A DNA stretch of 64,000 bases from an uncultured Collinsella sp. (GCA_900759045.1 CAAETU010000062.1:44193-108192); one strand, 5' to 3'; shown: positions 48,022-58,467, counted from the stretch's first letter. The notes: a model not told the origin generated them from the sequence alone. Numbers and translations are program-made.

Positions 48022-50325
48022 CTACTTGCGACGAAGCAGCGCCGAGACCTCGGGCATCTTAAGGACGACGGCAAGGCCAAAGGTAACAGCAAGCGAGACG
48101 ACACCCGCAACGCAAACGTAACCAAGAGTAATCAGAATCGAGCCGCCAAGTGCCCCGACAAAGTGCTCAAGCGCCCACATGACGCCGGCGCCTGCGGCAG
48201 CGCCCAGGCCACCGAGCAAAAGGCCAAAGAAACCGCCATGCAGGATAGATTTGACCTGAAGGCCACGCAGACGACGACGCAGCCACCACAGCGAGCAACC
48301 GACCAAGATCACGTAGTCGACGACATACGAAAGCGCGATTGCCGGCATACCGAAGCCCAGCACAACGCCAAACAGCAGAACCGAGCCGGCCTGGCCGATG
48401 GCGGAATACAGGCAATAGCGGCTATAGGGCTTCATGTCGAGCAGGGCAGAGAAGCTCTTCTGCATCAACACGACCACGCCGTAGAGCGGCAGCGAGAACG
48501 CCAGGTAGACAAGGAACTCGGACACCAGCGCCACGCCGGACTCATCAAACTTGCCGGCACAGTAAATCATGTTGAGCGGACGCGCGAAGACAATCAGGTA
48601 CAGCGCGAACGGAATCAGGAAGAACAGCATCTGGGCGACGCCACGCGAAATGCCCGTGCGAACGCTGTCGTAATCCTTCTCCTGCGCGTCGTGAGAGAGC
48701 TCGGTATAGAGCGCCGTCGAAAGCGAGGCGGCAATCAGCGCGTAGGGCAGCGTGTACCACAGGCGCGCATAGGCGATGACGGAAGGACCAGTCTCGGGCT
48801 GGACCACCAGCGCGGCAGCGTTGGTGATAGAAGTCGAGACAAACATGCACACCGTGGCGAGCAGCGTCGGGATACCGAGCGCAATCGTCTGGCGCAGTGC
48901 GGGGTCCTTAAAGTCGATATGGATATGGGGATGCACGCCGTGCTTGCCAAGCGCGGGGATCTGACATGCCATCTGAACAAAGACACCGAGGGTCGTACCG
49001 GCCGCAATCAAGATGATGCCGGCACGTTCGCCAAACTGTGCGGACACGGGCACAAAACCCATAAAGCTCGCAATGACGATCACATTGTTGAGGACCGGGG
49101 CAAACGTCGACCAGAAGTAGTCGCGGTGTGCGTTGAGAACGCCCGAGAACACCGAGCCCAAACCATAAAACAGAATCTGGATGGCAAAGAAACGGAACAT
49201 GAACGCAGCGGTATCCATGCTGCCGCCGTCACCCGAAAGGAACGATTGTGTCCAAATAAAGCCCGGGGCGAACACGGTCCCCAGCAACGAAATGCCACCC
49301 AGCACCAAAAGCAGAATGCCGAGCAGGTTGCCCACGTACTCGTTCGAGGCCTCGCGACCCTGCTCACGCCTCACGCCCATGTACACGGGCAAAAACGCCG
49401 TCACGAGCATGCCACCCATCACGAGTTCGTAGAGCATATTGGGCAGGTTGTTGGCGACCTGATAGGAGGACGAGAGTAGCGACATGCCGATAGCGGCCGC
49501 CATTGCCCACGTGCGGATAAACCCGGTGACACGCGACACGATGGTCAGCACGGTCATAAGGCCAGCAGAACGACCAACCGTGGAGTAGTCCGACGAACCC
49601 ATATCGTCTACGTCGTCCTGAGAGTCCTCATAAACCTCATCTTGTGGCGGCAAATCGTCCACGACGGCAAAGGAGCCGGTCATCGCAAAGGGATCGTCAA
49701 CCAAAACGGCGTCATCAGCAGGTGCGGCGTCATCGCTGTTCGGCATGTTGTTACCGGATACGGCATCATCATCGAATATGGCATGGTCGCCAAACACCGT
49801 GTCAACTTCATTGGCGGCGACGGTTCGGGCAGAAAACGACAGAGGGTCCCAGTCGTCATCACCGTCGATGGCCACGCCCTCGACGGGATCGGTCGAACCA
49901 AGCGGCGACCATTCGTCATCCGAAAGAAGCGGTTCGCCATCATCATGAGCCGTGGGCTTGGCGGAATGAGCGGCAGGAGCGCTCTGCGGTGTGCTCTTTC
50001 CCTGGGCTGCCATCAAAAACACCGCCGTCTCATCGGGACGCGGCTCACGAGGAGCCTCGGAGGCGATCGGCATCACGCTGGCGCTCGATTGAGCGGCGGC
50101 CAAAAAGACAGCCGTCTCATCGGGACGAGCCGAAGAAAGAACCGTACGGGGAAGTGCCGTGCCGGCACCGGCGGCACGCAAGTACACGGCCGTCTCGCCC
50201 GGGTCAGCGGCAGCGGACCAGGCGTTTCGAATCTCGTTATCGAACGAAGCGGCCTCGGGCGCGGGCGTCTGAGGAGCCGACCCTTTTGCAAAGTGAGCTC
50301 CGCGCTTTGATTCTTCCTGCGGCAT
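48022..50325 (-). CDS. murJ: Lipid II flippase MurJ with a long acidic N-terminal extension
   Basis: 767 residues. The MurJ core of 14 membrane segments runs from about residue 255 (TVGRSAGLMTVLTIVSRVTG FIRTW) to about 765. The first 245 residues are polar, acidic and probably disordered, with three repeats: ETAVYLRAA (44-52), ETAVFLAAA (70-78) and ETAVFLMAA (99-107). MurJ flips lipid II across the membrane for peptidoglycan synthesis. The extension is not part of the family and may be a regulatory platform. The gene lies between ybaK and uvrC with no gap, so the three are cotranscribed. Confidence 0.92.
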   Translation of the reverse strand: MPQEESKRGAHFAKGSAPQTPAPEAASFDNEIRNAWSAAADPGETAVYLRAAGAGTALPRTVLSSARPDETAVFLAAAQSSASVMPIASEAPREPRPDETAVFLMAAQGKSTPQSAPAAHSAKPTAHDDGEPLLSDDEWSPLGSTDPVEGVAIDGDDDWDPLSFSARTVAANEVDTVFGDHAIFDDDAVSGNNMPNSDDAAPADDAVLVDDPFAMTGSFAVVDDLPPQDEVYEDSQDDVDDMGSSDYSTVGRSAGLMTVLTIVSRVTGFIRTWAMAAAIGMSLLSSSYQVANNLPNMLYELVMGGMLVTAFLPVYMGVRREQGREASNEYVGNLLGILLLVLGGISLLGTVFAPGFIWTQSFLSGDGGSMDTAAFMFRFFAIQILFYGLGSVFSGVLNAHRDYFWSTFAPVLNNVIVIASFMGFVPVSAQFGERAGIILIAAGTTLGVFVQMACQIPALGKHGVHPHIHIDFKDPALRQTIALGIPTLLATVCMFVSTSITNAAALVVQPETGPSVIAYARLWYTLPYALIAASLSTALYTELSHDAQEKDYDSVRTGISRGVAQMLFFLIPFALYLIVFARPLNMIYCAGKFDESGVALVSEFLVYLAFSLPLYGVVVLMQKSFSALLDMKPYSRYCLYSAIGQAGSVLLFGVVLGFGMPAIALSYVVDYVILVGCSLWWLRRRLRGLQVKSILHGGFFGLLLGGLGAAAGAGVMWALEHFVGALGGSILITLGYVCVAGVVSLAVTFGLAVVLKMPEVSALLRRK

Positions 50326-50328
50326 CGC

Positions 50329-50829
50329 TCAGTCCTCTCTCGTGATCGGGGCAACCGTCGCCCCGCAAAATGCAACTAAGTCATCGGGAGCAAGCTCAAG
50401 CTGATAGCCGCGCTTGCCACCCGAGATAAAAATGGTATCCCAAAGGACGCATGTCTCATCGATCAGAGTCCGGAAGCGTTTTTTCATACCGACCGGACTG
50501 CAACCGCCGCGGACATACCCCGTCGCGGCAAGCAAATCTTTGACACGCATCATGGTCAGCGACTTTTCGCCTGCGGCGCGCGCGGCGGCCTTGAGGTCGA
50601 GCTCGTCGGCAACGGGAATGCAGCACACGACATGGTCGTTGGACGGCGTCGTGCAGACCAGGGTCTTAAATCCCTGACCGGGCTCCTCGCCAAGCTGCTC
50701 GGAAATCGCGACGCCCAGCCCCGACGATTCGTCGCCATCGTCTTCGTACGTATGGAGAACATAGGAGATGCCGGCGCTTTCCAGCTCGCGCATCGCATTG
50801 GTTTTTGACGTCTTAACAGCCTTTGCCAT
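50329..50829 (-). CDS. ybaK: Cys-tRNA(Pro)/Cys-tRNA(Cys) deacylase YbaK
   Basis: 166 residues of the YbaK/EbsC editing family. The conserved lysine (GFKTLVCTT), VPVADELDLKAAARAAGEKS-like block, and the GYVRGGCSPVGMKKR motif match YbaK. It hydrolyses Cys-tRNA(Pro) made in error by ProRS. ATG 50829 follows GGAAAGGA. First gene of ybaK-murJ-uvrC. Confidence 0.93.
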   Translation of the reverse strand: MAKAVKTSKTNAMRELESAGISYVLHTYEDDGDESSGLGVAISEQLGEEPGQGFKTLVCTTPSNDHVVCCIPVADELDLKAAARAAGEKSLTMMRVKDLLAATGYVRGGCSPVGMKKRFRTLIDETCVLWDTIFISGGKRGYQLELAPDDLVAFCGATVAPITRED

Positions 50830-50911
50830 GGCACATCCTTTCCCTCGCAGAGCGACGTAAGGATTAAGTATAGGGCCAATTCCGCCGCATATGCCATCTC
50901 GACACACAGAA

Positions 50912-50942
50912 GCGCCACCGAATCAGAAGGAATCGGTGGCGC
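50912..50942 (-). terminator. Terminator of uvrA
   Basis: GCGCCACCGA-11 nt-TCGGTGGCGC, a perfect 10-bp stem 21 nt past the uvrA stop, followed on the minus strand by TTCTGTG; T-run weak. Confidence 0.65.
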
Positions 50943-50962
50943 GTCGGTACTACAACGTCTCT

Positions 50963-53842
50963 TTACTGTGCGTCGAGCTGCGCCTGACGCTCACGGTCAC
51001 GCTTGAGCAACGGCGCCAAGAACTTGCCCGTGTAGCTCTGCGAACATGCCGCGACTTGCTCCGGCGTGCCTGAGACCACGACGGTTCCGCCGCCATTGCC
51101 GCCCTCGGGGCCCATATCGATCAGGCGGTCGGCAACCTTGATGACATCAAGGTTGTGCTCGATCACCAGAACCGTGTTGCCCGCATCGACCAGGCGTTGC
51201 AACACGTCGAGCAGCTGACGAACATCCTCAAAATGGAGGCCGGTTGTGGGCTCGTCCAAAATGTAGAACGTCTTGCCTGTCTGGCGACGATGAAGCTCCT
51301 TGGCGAGCTTTACGCGCTGCGCCTCACCACCCGAGAGCGTCGTGGCGGGCTGGCCCAAGCTCACATAACCTAGGCCGACGTCATACAGGGTTTGAAGCTT
51401 TCGCTTGATCTGCGGAATATTCCCAAAGAAAGCCAGTGCCTCGGCCACGCTCATGTCAAGTACGTCCGAGATAGTCTTGCCACGATAGGTAACCTCGAGC
51501 GTCTCGCGGTTATAGCGCTTGCCGCCACAAGCCTCGCAGGGAACATAAATATCGGGAAGAAAGTGCATCTCAATCTTGATCTGGCCGTCGCCCTTGCACG
51601 CCTCGCAGCGTCCGCCGCTCACATTAAAGGAGAAGCGTCCCGGCGAGTAGCCACGCGCCTTCGACTCCGGCGTGCTCGCAAACAGCGCACGCAGGTCGTC
51701 CCACAAACCAATATAGGTAGCGGGATTCGACCGCGGCGTACGGCCGATTGGCGACTGATCAATATCGATCACCTTATCGATGCACTCGATACCGTCGATT
51801 TTTTTGAACGGGCCCACGGGACGCGTAGAGCGATGGATAGCGTTGGTGAGGGCAGGCGCAATCGTATCGGTGACCAAGGAACTCTTTCCCGATCCCGATA
51901 CGCCGGTTACGACGGTAAGCGTGCCAAACTCAATCTTGGCGGTAACGTTTTTGAGGTTGTTGGCACATGCTCCCGTAATCTTAAGACAGCCACGTCCGGG
52001 GTTGCGGCGTTCATTGGGAACTCGAATCATTCGCTTGCCGGTCAGATAGGCACCCGTCATTGATTCGGGGCACGCCATGATGTCAGCGGGCGTTCCCGCG
52101 GCGACCACGTGCCCGCCGTTGACGCCCGCGCCTGGCCCCATATCGATCACATAGTCGGCAGCGCGAATCGTGTCCTCATCGTGTTCAACGACGATAACGG
52201 TGTTGCCGATATCGCGCAGGCGCTCGAGTGTCTTAATCAGCCGCTCGTTGTCGCGCTGGTGAAGACCAATCGAAGGCTCGTCCAGAATATAGAGAACGCC
52301 CATGAGGCCCGCACCGATCTGCGTAGCCAGGCGAATGCGTTGCGCCTCACCGCCGGAAAGCGTCGCCGAAGCACGATCGAGCGTCAGATAATCAAGGCCG
52401 ACATCAACCAGAAAACGCAAGCGTTCCAGGATTTCCTTGACGATACGACCGCCGATGAATTGTTGACGCTCGGTGAGCTCAAGGTCCTCAAAAAACTCGA
52501 GCGACTCGCGGCACGACAGGCAGCAAACCTCATAAATGGACTTGCCGCCCACGGTGACGGCGAGCATCTCGGGGCGCAGGCGAGCACCATGGCAGCTCGA
52601 ACACGGCTCCTCGCGAATGTACTTCTCCAGGCGCGCCTTAGTGTTCTCGTTGGTCGTCTCGGTATAGCGCTCGTACAGGATATTGCGCACGCCCGAAAAC
52701 TTGGTGTCCCACTGGCTGCGACGACCGTCGAGCTTTTGATAGTCCACCGAAATCTTCTTGTCGCCCATGCCATCCAAAAACGCACGACGCACCCGCGGGG
52801 GCAGGTCCCCCCATGGCGTATCGGCACTCACCTTAAAGTGTTTGCAGACCGCAGCAAAAATCTGCGGATAATAGTTGGAATTGCCGAACAGGCTGCCAAA
52901 GACTCCGTCGGCAATCGACTTTGAGGGGTCTTCAATCAGCGCCTCGGCATCGACTGTCTTTTTAAAGCCCAGGCCATCGCACTCGGGACATGCACCATAG
53001 GGCGCGTTGAACGAGAAATCGCGCGGCTGCAGGTCGTCGATGGAATGCCCGTGCTCCGGGCACGCCAGTGCCAGCGAATACTCCAGCAGCTCGCCCTCGG
53101 TTCCCTCGGGAGCGTCGCGCTCGGGCAGCATGTACACGTTCACGTTACCGTGCGCCAGTGCCGTCGCCTGCTCAACGGACTCGGCAATGCGACCCAGGGA
53201 GTTCTCTCGAATCACGATACGGTCGACCACGACCTCAATGTCGTGTTTGAACTTCTTGTCCAGGTCGATCGGGTCGTCAAGCGAGCGCACCTCGCCGTCG
53301 ACGCGCACACGGCTAAAGCCCTCCGCACGCAGGTCCTCAAACAGCTTGGCATATTCGCCCTTGCGTCCACGAACCACCGGCGCCAACACAAACGCGCGAC
53401 GGCCCTCCCCCGCCGCCAGCACCTTATCGGCGACCTGATCGGTCGTCTGACGCTCAATGACACGACCGCACTCAGGACAGTGTGGCGTTCCCACGCGAGC
53501 AAACAGCAGACGCAGATAGTCGTAAATCTCGGTTACGGTGCCCACCGTCGAGCGTGGGTTTTTGGACGTCGTTTTCTGATCGATCGACACAGCCGGCGAC
53601 AGGCCGTCGATCGAGTCCAGATCGGGCTTGTCCATCTGGCCCAAAAACTGACGCGCATAGCTCGAAAGGCTCTCGACGTAACGGCGCTGGCCCTCGGCAT
53701 AGATGGTATCGAACGCCAGTGAGCTCTTGCCCGATCCGGAAAGACCAGTTATGACCACGAGCTGGTCACGCGGAATGGAAACGTCGATATCGCGCAGGTT
53801 ATGCTCGCGCGCGCCGCGAATAACGATAGAAGAATCAGACAT
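50963..53842 (-). CDS. uvrA: Excinuclease ABC subunit A
   Basis: 959 residues: two ABC ATPase modules (Walker A GLSGSGKSSLAFD near residue 35 and GVSGSGKSSLVTD near 645), two signature LSGGEAQR motifs, and zinc fingers starting CPECGRV, CHGARLRPE and CEACKGDG-CEACGGKR. It finds DNA damage and loads UvrB. ATG 53842 follows AAGGAG-type sequence. No clear SOS box is seen in the 193-bp upstream region, which is shared with the divergent LTA-synthase-like gene. Confidence 0.96.
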   Translation of the reverse strand: MSDSSIVIRGAREHNLRDIDVSIPRDQLVVITGLSGSGKSSLAFDTIYAEGQRRYVESLSSYARQFLGQMDKPDLDSIDGLSPAVSIDQKTTSKNPRSTVGTVTEIYDYLRLLFARVGTPHCPECGRVIERQTTDQVADKVLAAGEGRRAFVLAPVVRGRKGEYAKLFEDLRAEGFSRVRVDGEVRSLDDPIDLDKKFKHDIEVVVDRIVIRENSLGRIAESVEQATALAHGNVNVYMLPERDAPEGTEGELLEYSLALACPEHGHSIDDLQPRDFSFNAPYGACPECDGLGFKKTVDAEALIEDPSKSIADGVFGSLFGNSNYYPQIFAAVCKHFKVSADTPWGDLPPRVRRAFLDGMGDKKISVDYQKLDGRRSQWDTKFSGVRNILYERYTETTNENTKARLEKYIREEPCSSCHGARLRPEMLAVTVGGKSIYEVCCLSCRESLEFFEDLELTERQQFIGGRIVKEILERLRFLVDVGLDYLTLDRASATLSGGEAQRIRLATQIGAGLMGVLYILDEPSIGLHQRDNERLIKTLERLRDIGNTVIVVEHDEDTIRAADYVIDMGPGAGVNGGHVVAAGTPADIMACPESMTGAYLTGKRMIRVPNERRNPGRGCLKITGACANNLKNVTAKIEFGTLTVVTGVSGSGKSSLVTDTIAPALTNAIHRSTRPVGPFKKIDGIECIDKVIDIDQSPIGRTPRSNPATYIGLWDDLRALFASTPESKARGYSPGRFSFNVSGGRCEACKGDGQIKIEMHFLPDIYVPCEACGGKRYNRETLEVTYRGKTISDVLDMSVAEALAFFGNIPQIKRKLQTLYDVGLGYVSLGQPATTLSGGEAQRVKLAKELHRRQTGKTFYILDEPTTGLHFEDVRQLLDVLQRLVDAGNTVLVIEHNLDVIKVADRLIDMGPEGGNGGGTVVVSGTPEQVAACSQSYTGKFLAPLLKRDRERQAQLDAQ

Positions 53843-54035
53843 GGAAGCTCCTTGCCTCCTATAACCTCAAATCACACTGTCGATGAGTTTAGCGCACTCA
53901 ACGCGCACAGATGTTCGTAATACAAGATTCGCAGACCTTTTGCTTTGCGTATCGGGTGCTTTGTTTCTCGAAATGCCGTGGAAAGGTTAGAGTAATCTAA
54001 AACTGAACTTAATTTGCTGTAACAGAGAAACGTCC

Positions 54036-56189
54036 ATGACCGAAGATATCCCCCTTGAAATCACTTCGAGTGGCATGGCCAATCTGCCCATATTCATCGC
54101 CGTCCTTATCGTGGCCGCCGTCGTCGTGCGCGTGTATTTTTCAATCAAACACAACGAAAAACCGCCCATTGCCCGCGTCTTTTGGTGCGCGATGCTCCTC
54201 ATCCCGCTCGGCATGGTAGCTGCATGGATTACGAATCAATTGCTCGTAAATGAGGACTGTTCCCTATGGGTCCTTTCTTATTCGGCGCTCGGTGCTGCCG
54301 CCGTCATACTTCTTGTCGAGCCCTTGGTTTCGGGACTTATCGACCAAACCGATCTTGCGACGGGAACGGTTGCCTGTATTTGCCGCGACATCCTTGTCGT
54401 CGCCGCTGTTTCAGCGCTCTCGTTCGTTTCACTCGAAATTGCCTGCAACGAAACGTTCTATCGCATTCCCGCCAACTCATTCGGGTTTTCCGTTGGGCTG
54501 CTCGCGACGGTTCTGCTCTCCCTTTATTTGCTGGGACAGCGTCATGGAGGAGTCATGGCCCTCGTGCCCGTCGTCTGTTGTACCCTTGGCATTGCCGAGC
54601 ACTTCGTCATAACGTTTAAAGGCGAGGCCATCCTGCCGAGCGACATTTTGGCATTGGGCACCGCAATGGAAGTAAGTGAGGGATATGAGTTCACCTTCAC
54701 TGCAGGAATCGTAACCTCACTCGCCCTGCTGGAGATTTCCCTGGGGCTTCTTTCGCTTATCCGACCGCGAAAGCTCCGTACGCCCGCCCATGTCTTCCCC
54801 GCAATCGCCGCTAACCTCTGCGCTTTTCTGCTAGTGACCGTTGTGGGGCTCTTGGGCTTTTCCAACATCGACTTGGAGCAGTCGCTGGATTTTGGATTTG
54901 ACCGTTGGCAGCCCATCACCACGTATGCGTCTCAGGGTTTTATCACTTCGTTCACCGAAATGGTCAACGAGTTGCCCATTGAAAAGCCCGAAGACTATAC
55001 GCCCGATGAGGCGCAGAGCATCGAGCAGGAGCTCGCCGCCGCCTACGACAGCACGTATGGCTCGAGCGAGCAGCGCGCGGCGGCCGTTGCCCAGTTCAAT
55101 GAAATCAAGCCGACGATTGTTGCCGTCATGAACGAGAGTTTTAGCGACCTTTCGTGCTTTGAGCAGCTCCAGGCGGCCGGGTACACCGGTCCCGCATTCT
55201 ACAACTCGCTTCCCGACACACTTGTTCGCGGCACCATGCTCGCTTCGGTCACCGGTGGCGGAACGGCGAACTCCGAATTCGAATTTTTGACCGGAGCGAC
55301 AACGGCCTTTGTCGGATTAGGCAAAATCCCCTATCAGCTGTATCAGATGAATGGCGTCAACAGCCTGGCAAAGGACCTTAAAGAGCTCGGGTATACCACT
55401 ACCGCTATGCACCCGCAAAACCCCGTCAACTACCATCGAGATAAAATCTATCAGCAGCTGGGTTTTGGAGACTTTCTTTCAATCGGCGATTTCGAAGGTG
55501 CGCCCTATTACCATGCCGGCGTATGCGACTACGCCACCTACGACAAGATACTCGACCTGCTCAGAACCGACGAAGCCCCGCAGTTCATCTTTGACGTCAC
55601 GATGCAAAATCACGGCGGCTACGACTATGGCACCGTTCCCGCCGAAGAGCTGACAAACTATTGGGTCGAGGGAGCCAGCGAGGGCGCCAATAGCGCGCTC
55701 AATACCTATCTCACCTGCATCAATGCATCCGACCGGGACCTCGAGTACTTTATCAACGAGCTCCGCAATATCGGCAGACCGGTTGTTCTTGTCTTTTTTG
55801 GCGACCATCAGCCGAGCGCCGCAACGACTCTCAACGACGAGCTGTACCCTCAGGAAGATACGGCAAGCCACGCTTTCCGTATCTATCAGTCGACCTATTT
55901 CGTCTGGGCTAACTATGAAATCGCCGGCAATACCGAGCTCAACGTCTACGACACCGTCGGGGCAAACGAGATTGCAGCTATTACCCTTAATAAGATCGGC
56001 GCCCCGCTCACTGACTATCAAAAGGCCCTGCTTGCAACAAGGTCAGATGTGCCCACCATCAATGTCGCCGGCTATCTTGGTGCCGACGGGCTGCGCTACG
56101 ACTTGGAATCTGAAGACAGCCCATACGCCTCGACGATCGACAAGCTGCAGCGCATGCAATACCTCGAGTTCGCCAGCAAAGTTCAGTAA
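54036..56189 (+). CDS. LTA synthase family sulfatase-domain membrane protein
   Basis: 717 residues. About 8 hydrophobic segments in residues 10-285 are followed by an extracytoplasmic sulfatase-fold domain: NESFSDLSCFE, the nucleophile threonine in GGGTANSEFEFLTG, MQNHGGYDY and FFGDHQPSA. These are the marks of lipoteichoic acid synthase/phosphoglycerol transferases, which move glycerol phosphate (or similar) onto cell-surface glycolipids. It stands alone, divergent from uvrA; a TTAGA-GTAA-TCTAA palindrome (53987-54000) lies upstream. The ribosome binding site is weak (AGAGAAA). Confidence 0.88.
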   Translation: MTEDIPLEITSSGMANLPIFIAVLIVAAVVVRVYFSIKHNEKPPIARVFWCAMLLIPLGMVAAWITNQLLVNEDCSLWVLSYSALGAAAVILLVEPLVSGLIDQTDLATGTVACICRDILVVAAVSALSFVSLEIACNETFYRIPANSFGFSVGLLATVLLSLYLLGQRHGGVMALVPVVCCTLGIAEHFVITFKGEAILPSDILALGTAMEVSEGYEFTFTAGIVTSLALLEISLGLLSLIRPRKLRTPAHVFPAIAANLCAFLLVTVVGLLGFSNIDLEQSLDFGFDRWQPITTYASQGFITSFTEMVNELPIEKPEDYTPDEAQSIEQELAAAYDSTYGSSEQRAAAVAQFNEIKPTIVAVMNESFSDLSCFEQLQAAGYTGPAFYNSLPDTLVRGTMLASVTGGGTANSEFEFLTGATTAFVGLGKIPYQLYQMNGVNSLAKDLKELGYTTTAMHPQNPVNYHRDKIYQQLGFGDFLSIGDFEGAPYYHAGVCDYATYDKILDLLRTDEAPQFIFDVTMQNHGGYDYGTVPAEELTNYWVEGASEGANSALNTYLTCINASDRDLEYFINELRNIGRPVVLVFFGDHQPSAATTLNDELYPQEDTASHAFRIYQSTYFVWANYEIAGNTELNVYDTVGANEIAAITLNKIGAPLTDYQKALLATRSDVPTINVAGYLGADGLRYDLESEDSPYASTIDKLQRMQYLEFASKVQ

Positions 56190-56334
56190 GCCCGCCCATT
56201 CGCTTGGACCCATCGTATTGCAAGCACGCTCGGCCCAAATGCATCGCAAATGACTCCCGCTCGCAAACGAGGGTACAATGACGCTCGTGTCACATCGCGG
56301 GGCCCCGGCCCCAACATATACAAAGGAGTCATAC

Positions 56335-57165
56335 ATGGGTTGCGAGCACGCACAAGCAGCCGGCGGACAATCAACGCCGTCGCAATTTGAAGAGAATACG
56401 CTGTCGGAGGTCAAGCGCGTTATCGCTGTGCTTTCCGGCAAGGGAGGCGTCGGCAAGTCGTTTGTGACGGGCGCCATCGCAACCGAGCTCGCCCGCCGCG
56501 GCAACAAGGTTGGCATTCTCGACGCCGACATCACCGGCCCCTCCATCCCCAAAATGTTCGGCATGAGCGGACGCCATGTCCATGCCCTCGGCAACCTCAT
56601 GCTGCCCGAGATCTCCGAGCACGGCGTCAAGGTCATGAGCTCCAACCTGTTGCTCCAAAACGAAACCGATCCCGTCCTTTGGCGTGGCCCGGTTATCGCG
56701 GGCGCCATCAGGCAATTCTGGAGCGAGACCTCGTGGGGCCCCATCGACTACCTGCTGGTCGATATGCCTCCGGGAACGGGTGACGTCGCGCTCACCGTTT
56801 TCCAATCGCTGCCCGTCGATGGCATCGTCATCGTCACGAGCCCGCAAGACTTGGTCTCGATGATCGTCGCCAAGGCAGTCAACATGGCCGAGAAGATGAA
56901 CGTCCCTATTCTGGGCATTGTCGAGAACATGAGCTATATCGAGTGCCCCGACTGCGGCAAGAAGATCGAGGTCTTTGGTAAGAGCAAGCTCCCCGAAGTC
57001 GCCGAGCGCTACAACCTCGACATCTTGGGTCAGCTTCCCATCAATCCGTCACTCGCCGAGGCCTGCGATAAGGGTGAAGTCGAGACCGCACTGCCCGATG
57101 ACATGCTGCCCAAGGCCGTCTCCGCCGTTGAGGCCATCGCCCCGCACAAGACAGACGAGGCCTAA
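56335..57165 (+). CDS. Mrp/ApbC-type P-loop ATPase
   Basis: 276 residues. The deviant Walker A VLSGKGGVGKSFVTG near residue 33, then VDMPPGTGDVALTVFQSLP and the C-terminal CPDCGKKIEVFG pair that binds an iron-sulfur cluster. Members carry or insert Fe-S clusters. ATG 56335 follows AAAGGAG; upstream in-frame codons are not conserved-like. TACAAT (56274-56279) could be the -10 box. The stop is adjacent to the next start. Confidence 0.9.
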   Translation: MGCEHAQAAGGQSTPSQFEENTLSEVKRVIAVLSGKGGVGKSFVTGAIATELARRGNKVGILDADITGPSIPKMFGMSGRHVHALGNLMLPEISEHGVKVMSSNLLLQNETDPVLWRGPVIAGAIRQFWSETSWGPIDYLLVDMPPGTGDVALTVFQSLPVDGIVIVTSPQDLVSMIVAKAVNMAEKMNVPILGIVENMSYIECPDCGKKIEVFGKSKLPEVAERYNLDILGQLPINPSLAEACDKGEVETALPDDMLPKAVSAVEAIAPHKTDEA

Positions 57166-58437
57166 GTGAACGCAAGCGCCTTCTATGACGTCTTGGTGAT
57201 CGGCGGCGGGGCCTCGGGCCTCGCCGCCGCCATTACGGCGGCGCGTGTCGACAAAAGGGTCTGCGTCGTCGAGCGCGACGTCGCCTGCGGTCTCAAGCTG
57301 CTCGCAACCGGAAACGGCCGCTGCAACCTCTCAAACGAATCCATCGACATTCGGCGATATAACCGCCCCGCCTTTGTCGAATCCATCATGGGCCCCCAAC
57401 CCGAGCAAGATCTCGAGAGTTTTTTCTCCTCGCTGGGCATCATGACGATCCGTGAGGAAGGCCGCCTATACCCGCGCTCCCTTCGCGCCGAGTCGGTTCG
57501 CGATGCACTCCTCAATGCATGCGAGCGTTTGGGCATCACCCTACTCTGCGGAACTAACGTCATTGCGGCTCATAAGGCTTCCGAAGGCTGGACGCTTCAG
57601 ATCGACCGTCCCGCTCATGTACTCAAACCCAAAAAGCACGGCGACCGAAAGACGGAGCTCCGTTCGCTTCGAAAGGCGTTAGCCGATACTCCTCGCACGA
57701 GCGATGCCCTGCAGGCAAGGGCCGTGGTTATCGCTACGGGCGGCAACCCCACCGGCATCGCCGAGGTGTTTAGCCTTCCCTTGACGCCCCTGCGCCCCGT
57801 CCTGTGCCCCGTATCGGCATCAGTCGTCGGCGACCGGACGGCACTCGGAACTCTGGATGGTCTGCGCGTCCGAGCCCGCTTAACGCTCTCGCGCAGCCAC
57901 GAAGAGCTCTGGCGAGAAGATGGCGAAGTGCTGTTCCGTGCCTTCGGCATCTCAGGCGTCGCCGCCTTCAATCTCTCTCGCCGTATCAACCAGGGCGACA
58001 CTGTTCTGATCGACTTCTTTCCAGATTTCTCCAAAGATGAGCTGCTCGATACGCTCGAGCAGCGTGTCAACGTGCTCGGCGATTTTTCGCCCCGAAACTC
58101 CCACTGGCTTGACGGCATGCTCGCCCCGCAGCTCTCACACGTCGTCTGTACGGCATTCGAGCGGTGCCATCCCGGCTCGCGCGATGTCATCCACCTGGTC
58201 TCAATCCTCAAGCACTTTAAACTGTCCGTCGAAGGGACGGCAGAGGAGCGCTCAGCACAGGTCACGCGTGGCGGCATATCTATCGAGTGCGTCTCGACAC
58301 CCAATCTTTACGTGAACAGCACCACAGGCGCCCCGCTTTACGTCTGCGGAGAAGCGCTCGACATCGACGCCGATTGCGGAGGCTTTAACCTTGCGTGGGC
58401 CTGGATCTCGGGTATTCGCGCTGCAAGCAGCCTGTAG
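57166..58437 (+). CDS. HI0933-family (YhiN-like) FAD-dependent oxidoreductase
   Basis: 423 residues. GTG start directly after the Mrp TAA. The N-terminal dinucleotide fold is VIGGGASGLAAAI; GLKLLATGNGRCNLSN is the family hallmark, and GGFNLAWAWISGIRAA the C-terminal FAD motif. This family (BaiN in some annotations) is poorly characterised; proposed activities include aminoacetone or bile-acid-related oxidoreduction, none provable here. Confidence 0.88.
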   Translation: MNASAFYDVLVIGGGASGLAAAITAARVDKRVCVVERDVACGLKLLATGNGRCNLSNESIDIRRYNRPAFVESIMGPQPEQDLESFFSSLGIMTIREEGRLYPRSLRAESVRDALLNACERLGITLLCGTNVIAAHKASEGWTLQIDRPAHVLKPKKHGDRKTELRSLRKALADTPRTSDALQARAVVIATGGNPTGIAEVFSLPLTPLRPVLCPVSASVVGDRTALGTLDGLRVRARLTLSRSHEELWREDGEVLFRAFGISGVAAFNLSRRINQGDTVLIDFFPDFSKDELLDTLEQRVNVLGDFSPRNSHWLDGMLAPQLSHVVCTAFERCHPGSRDVIHLVSILKHFKLSVEGTAEERSAQVTRGGISIECVSTPNLYVNSTTGAPLYVCGEALDIDADCGGFNLAWAWISGIRAASSL

Positions 58438-58467
58438 CCGCGCAGTCTATAATCAAAAACGCATTCG

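Noticed and set aside
46486..49479. A 997-codon plus-strand frame opposite uvrC and murJ
   Set aside because: Same reason: it is antisense to two certain genes and has no domain.
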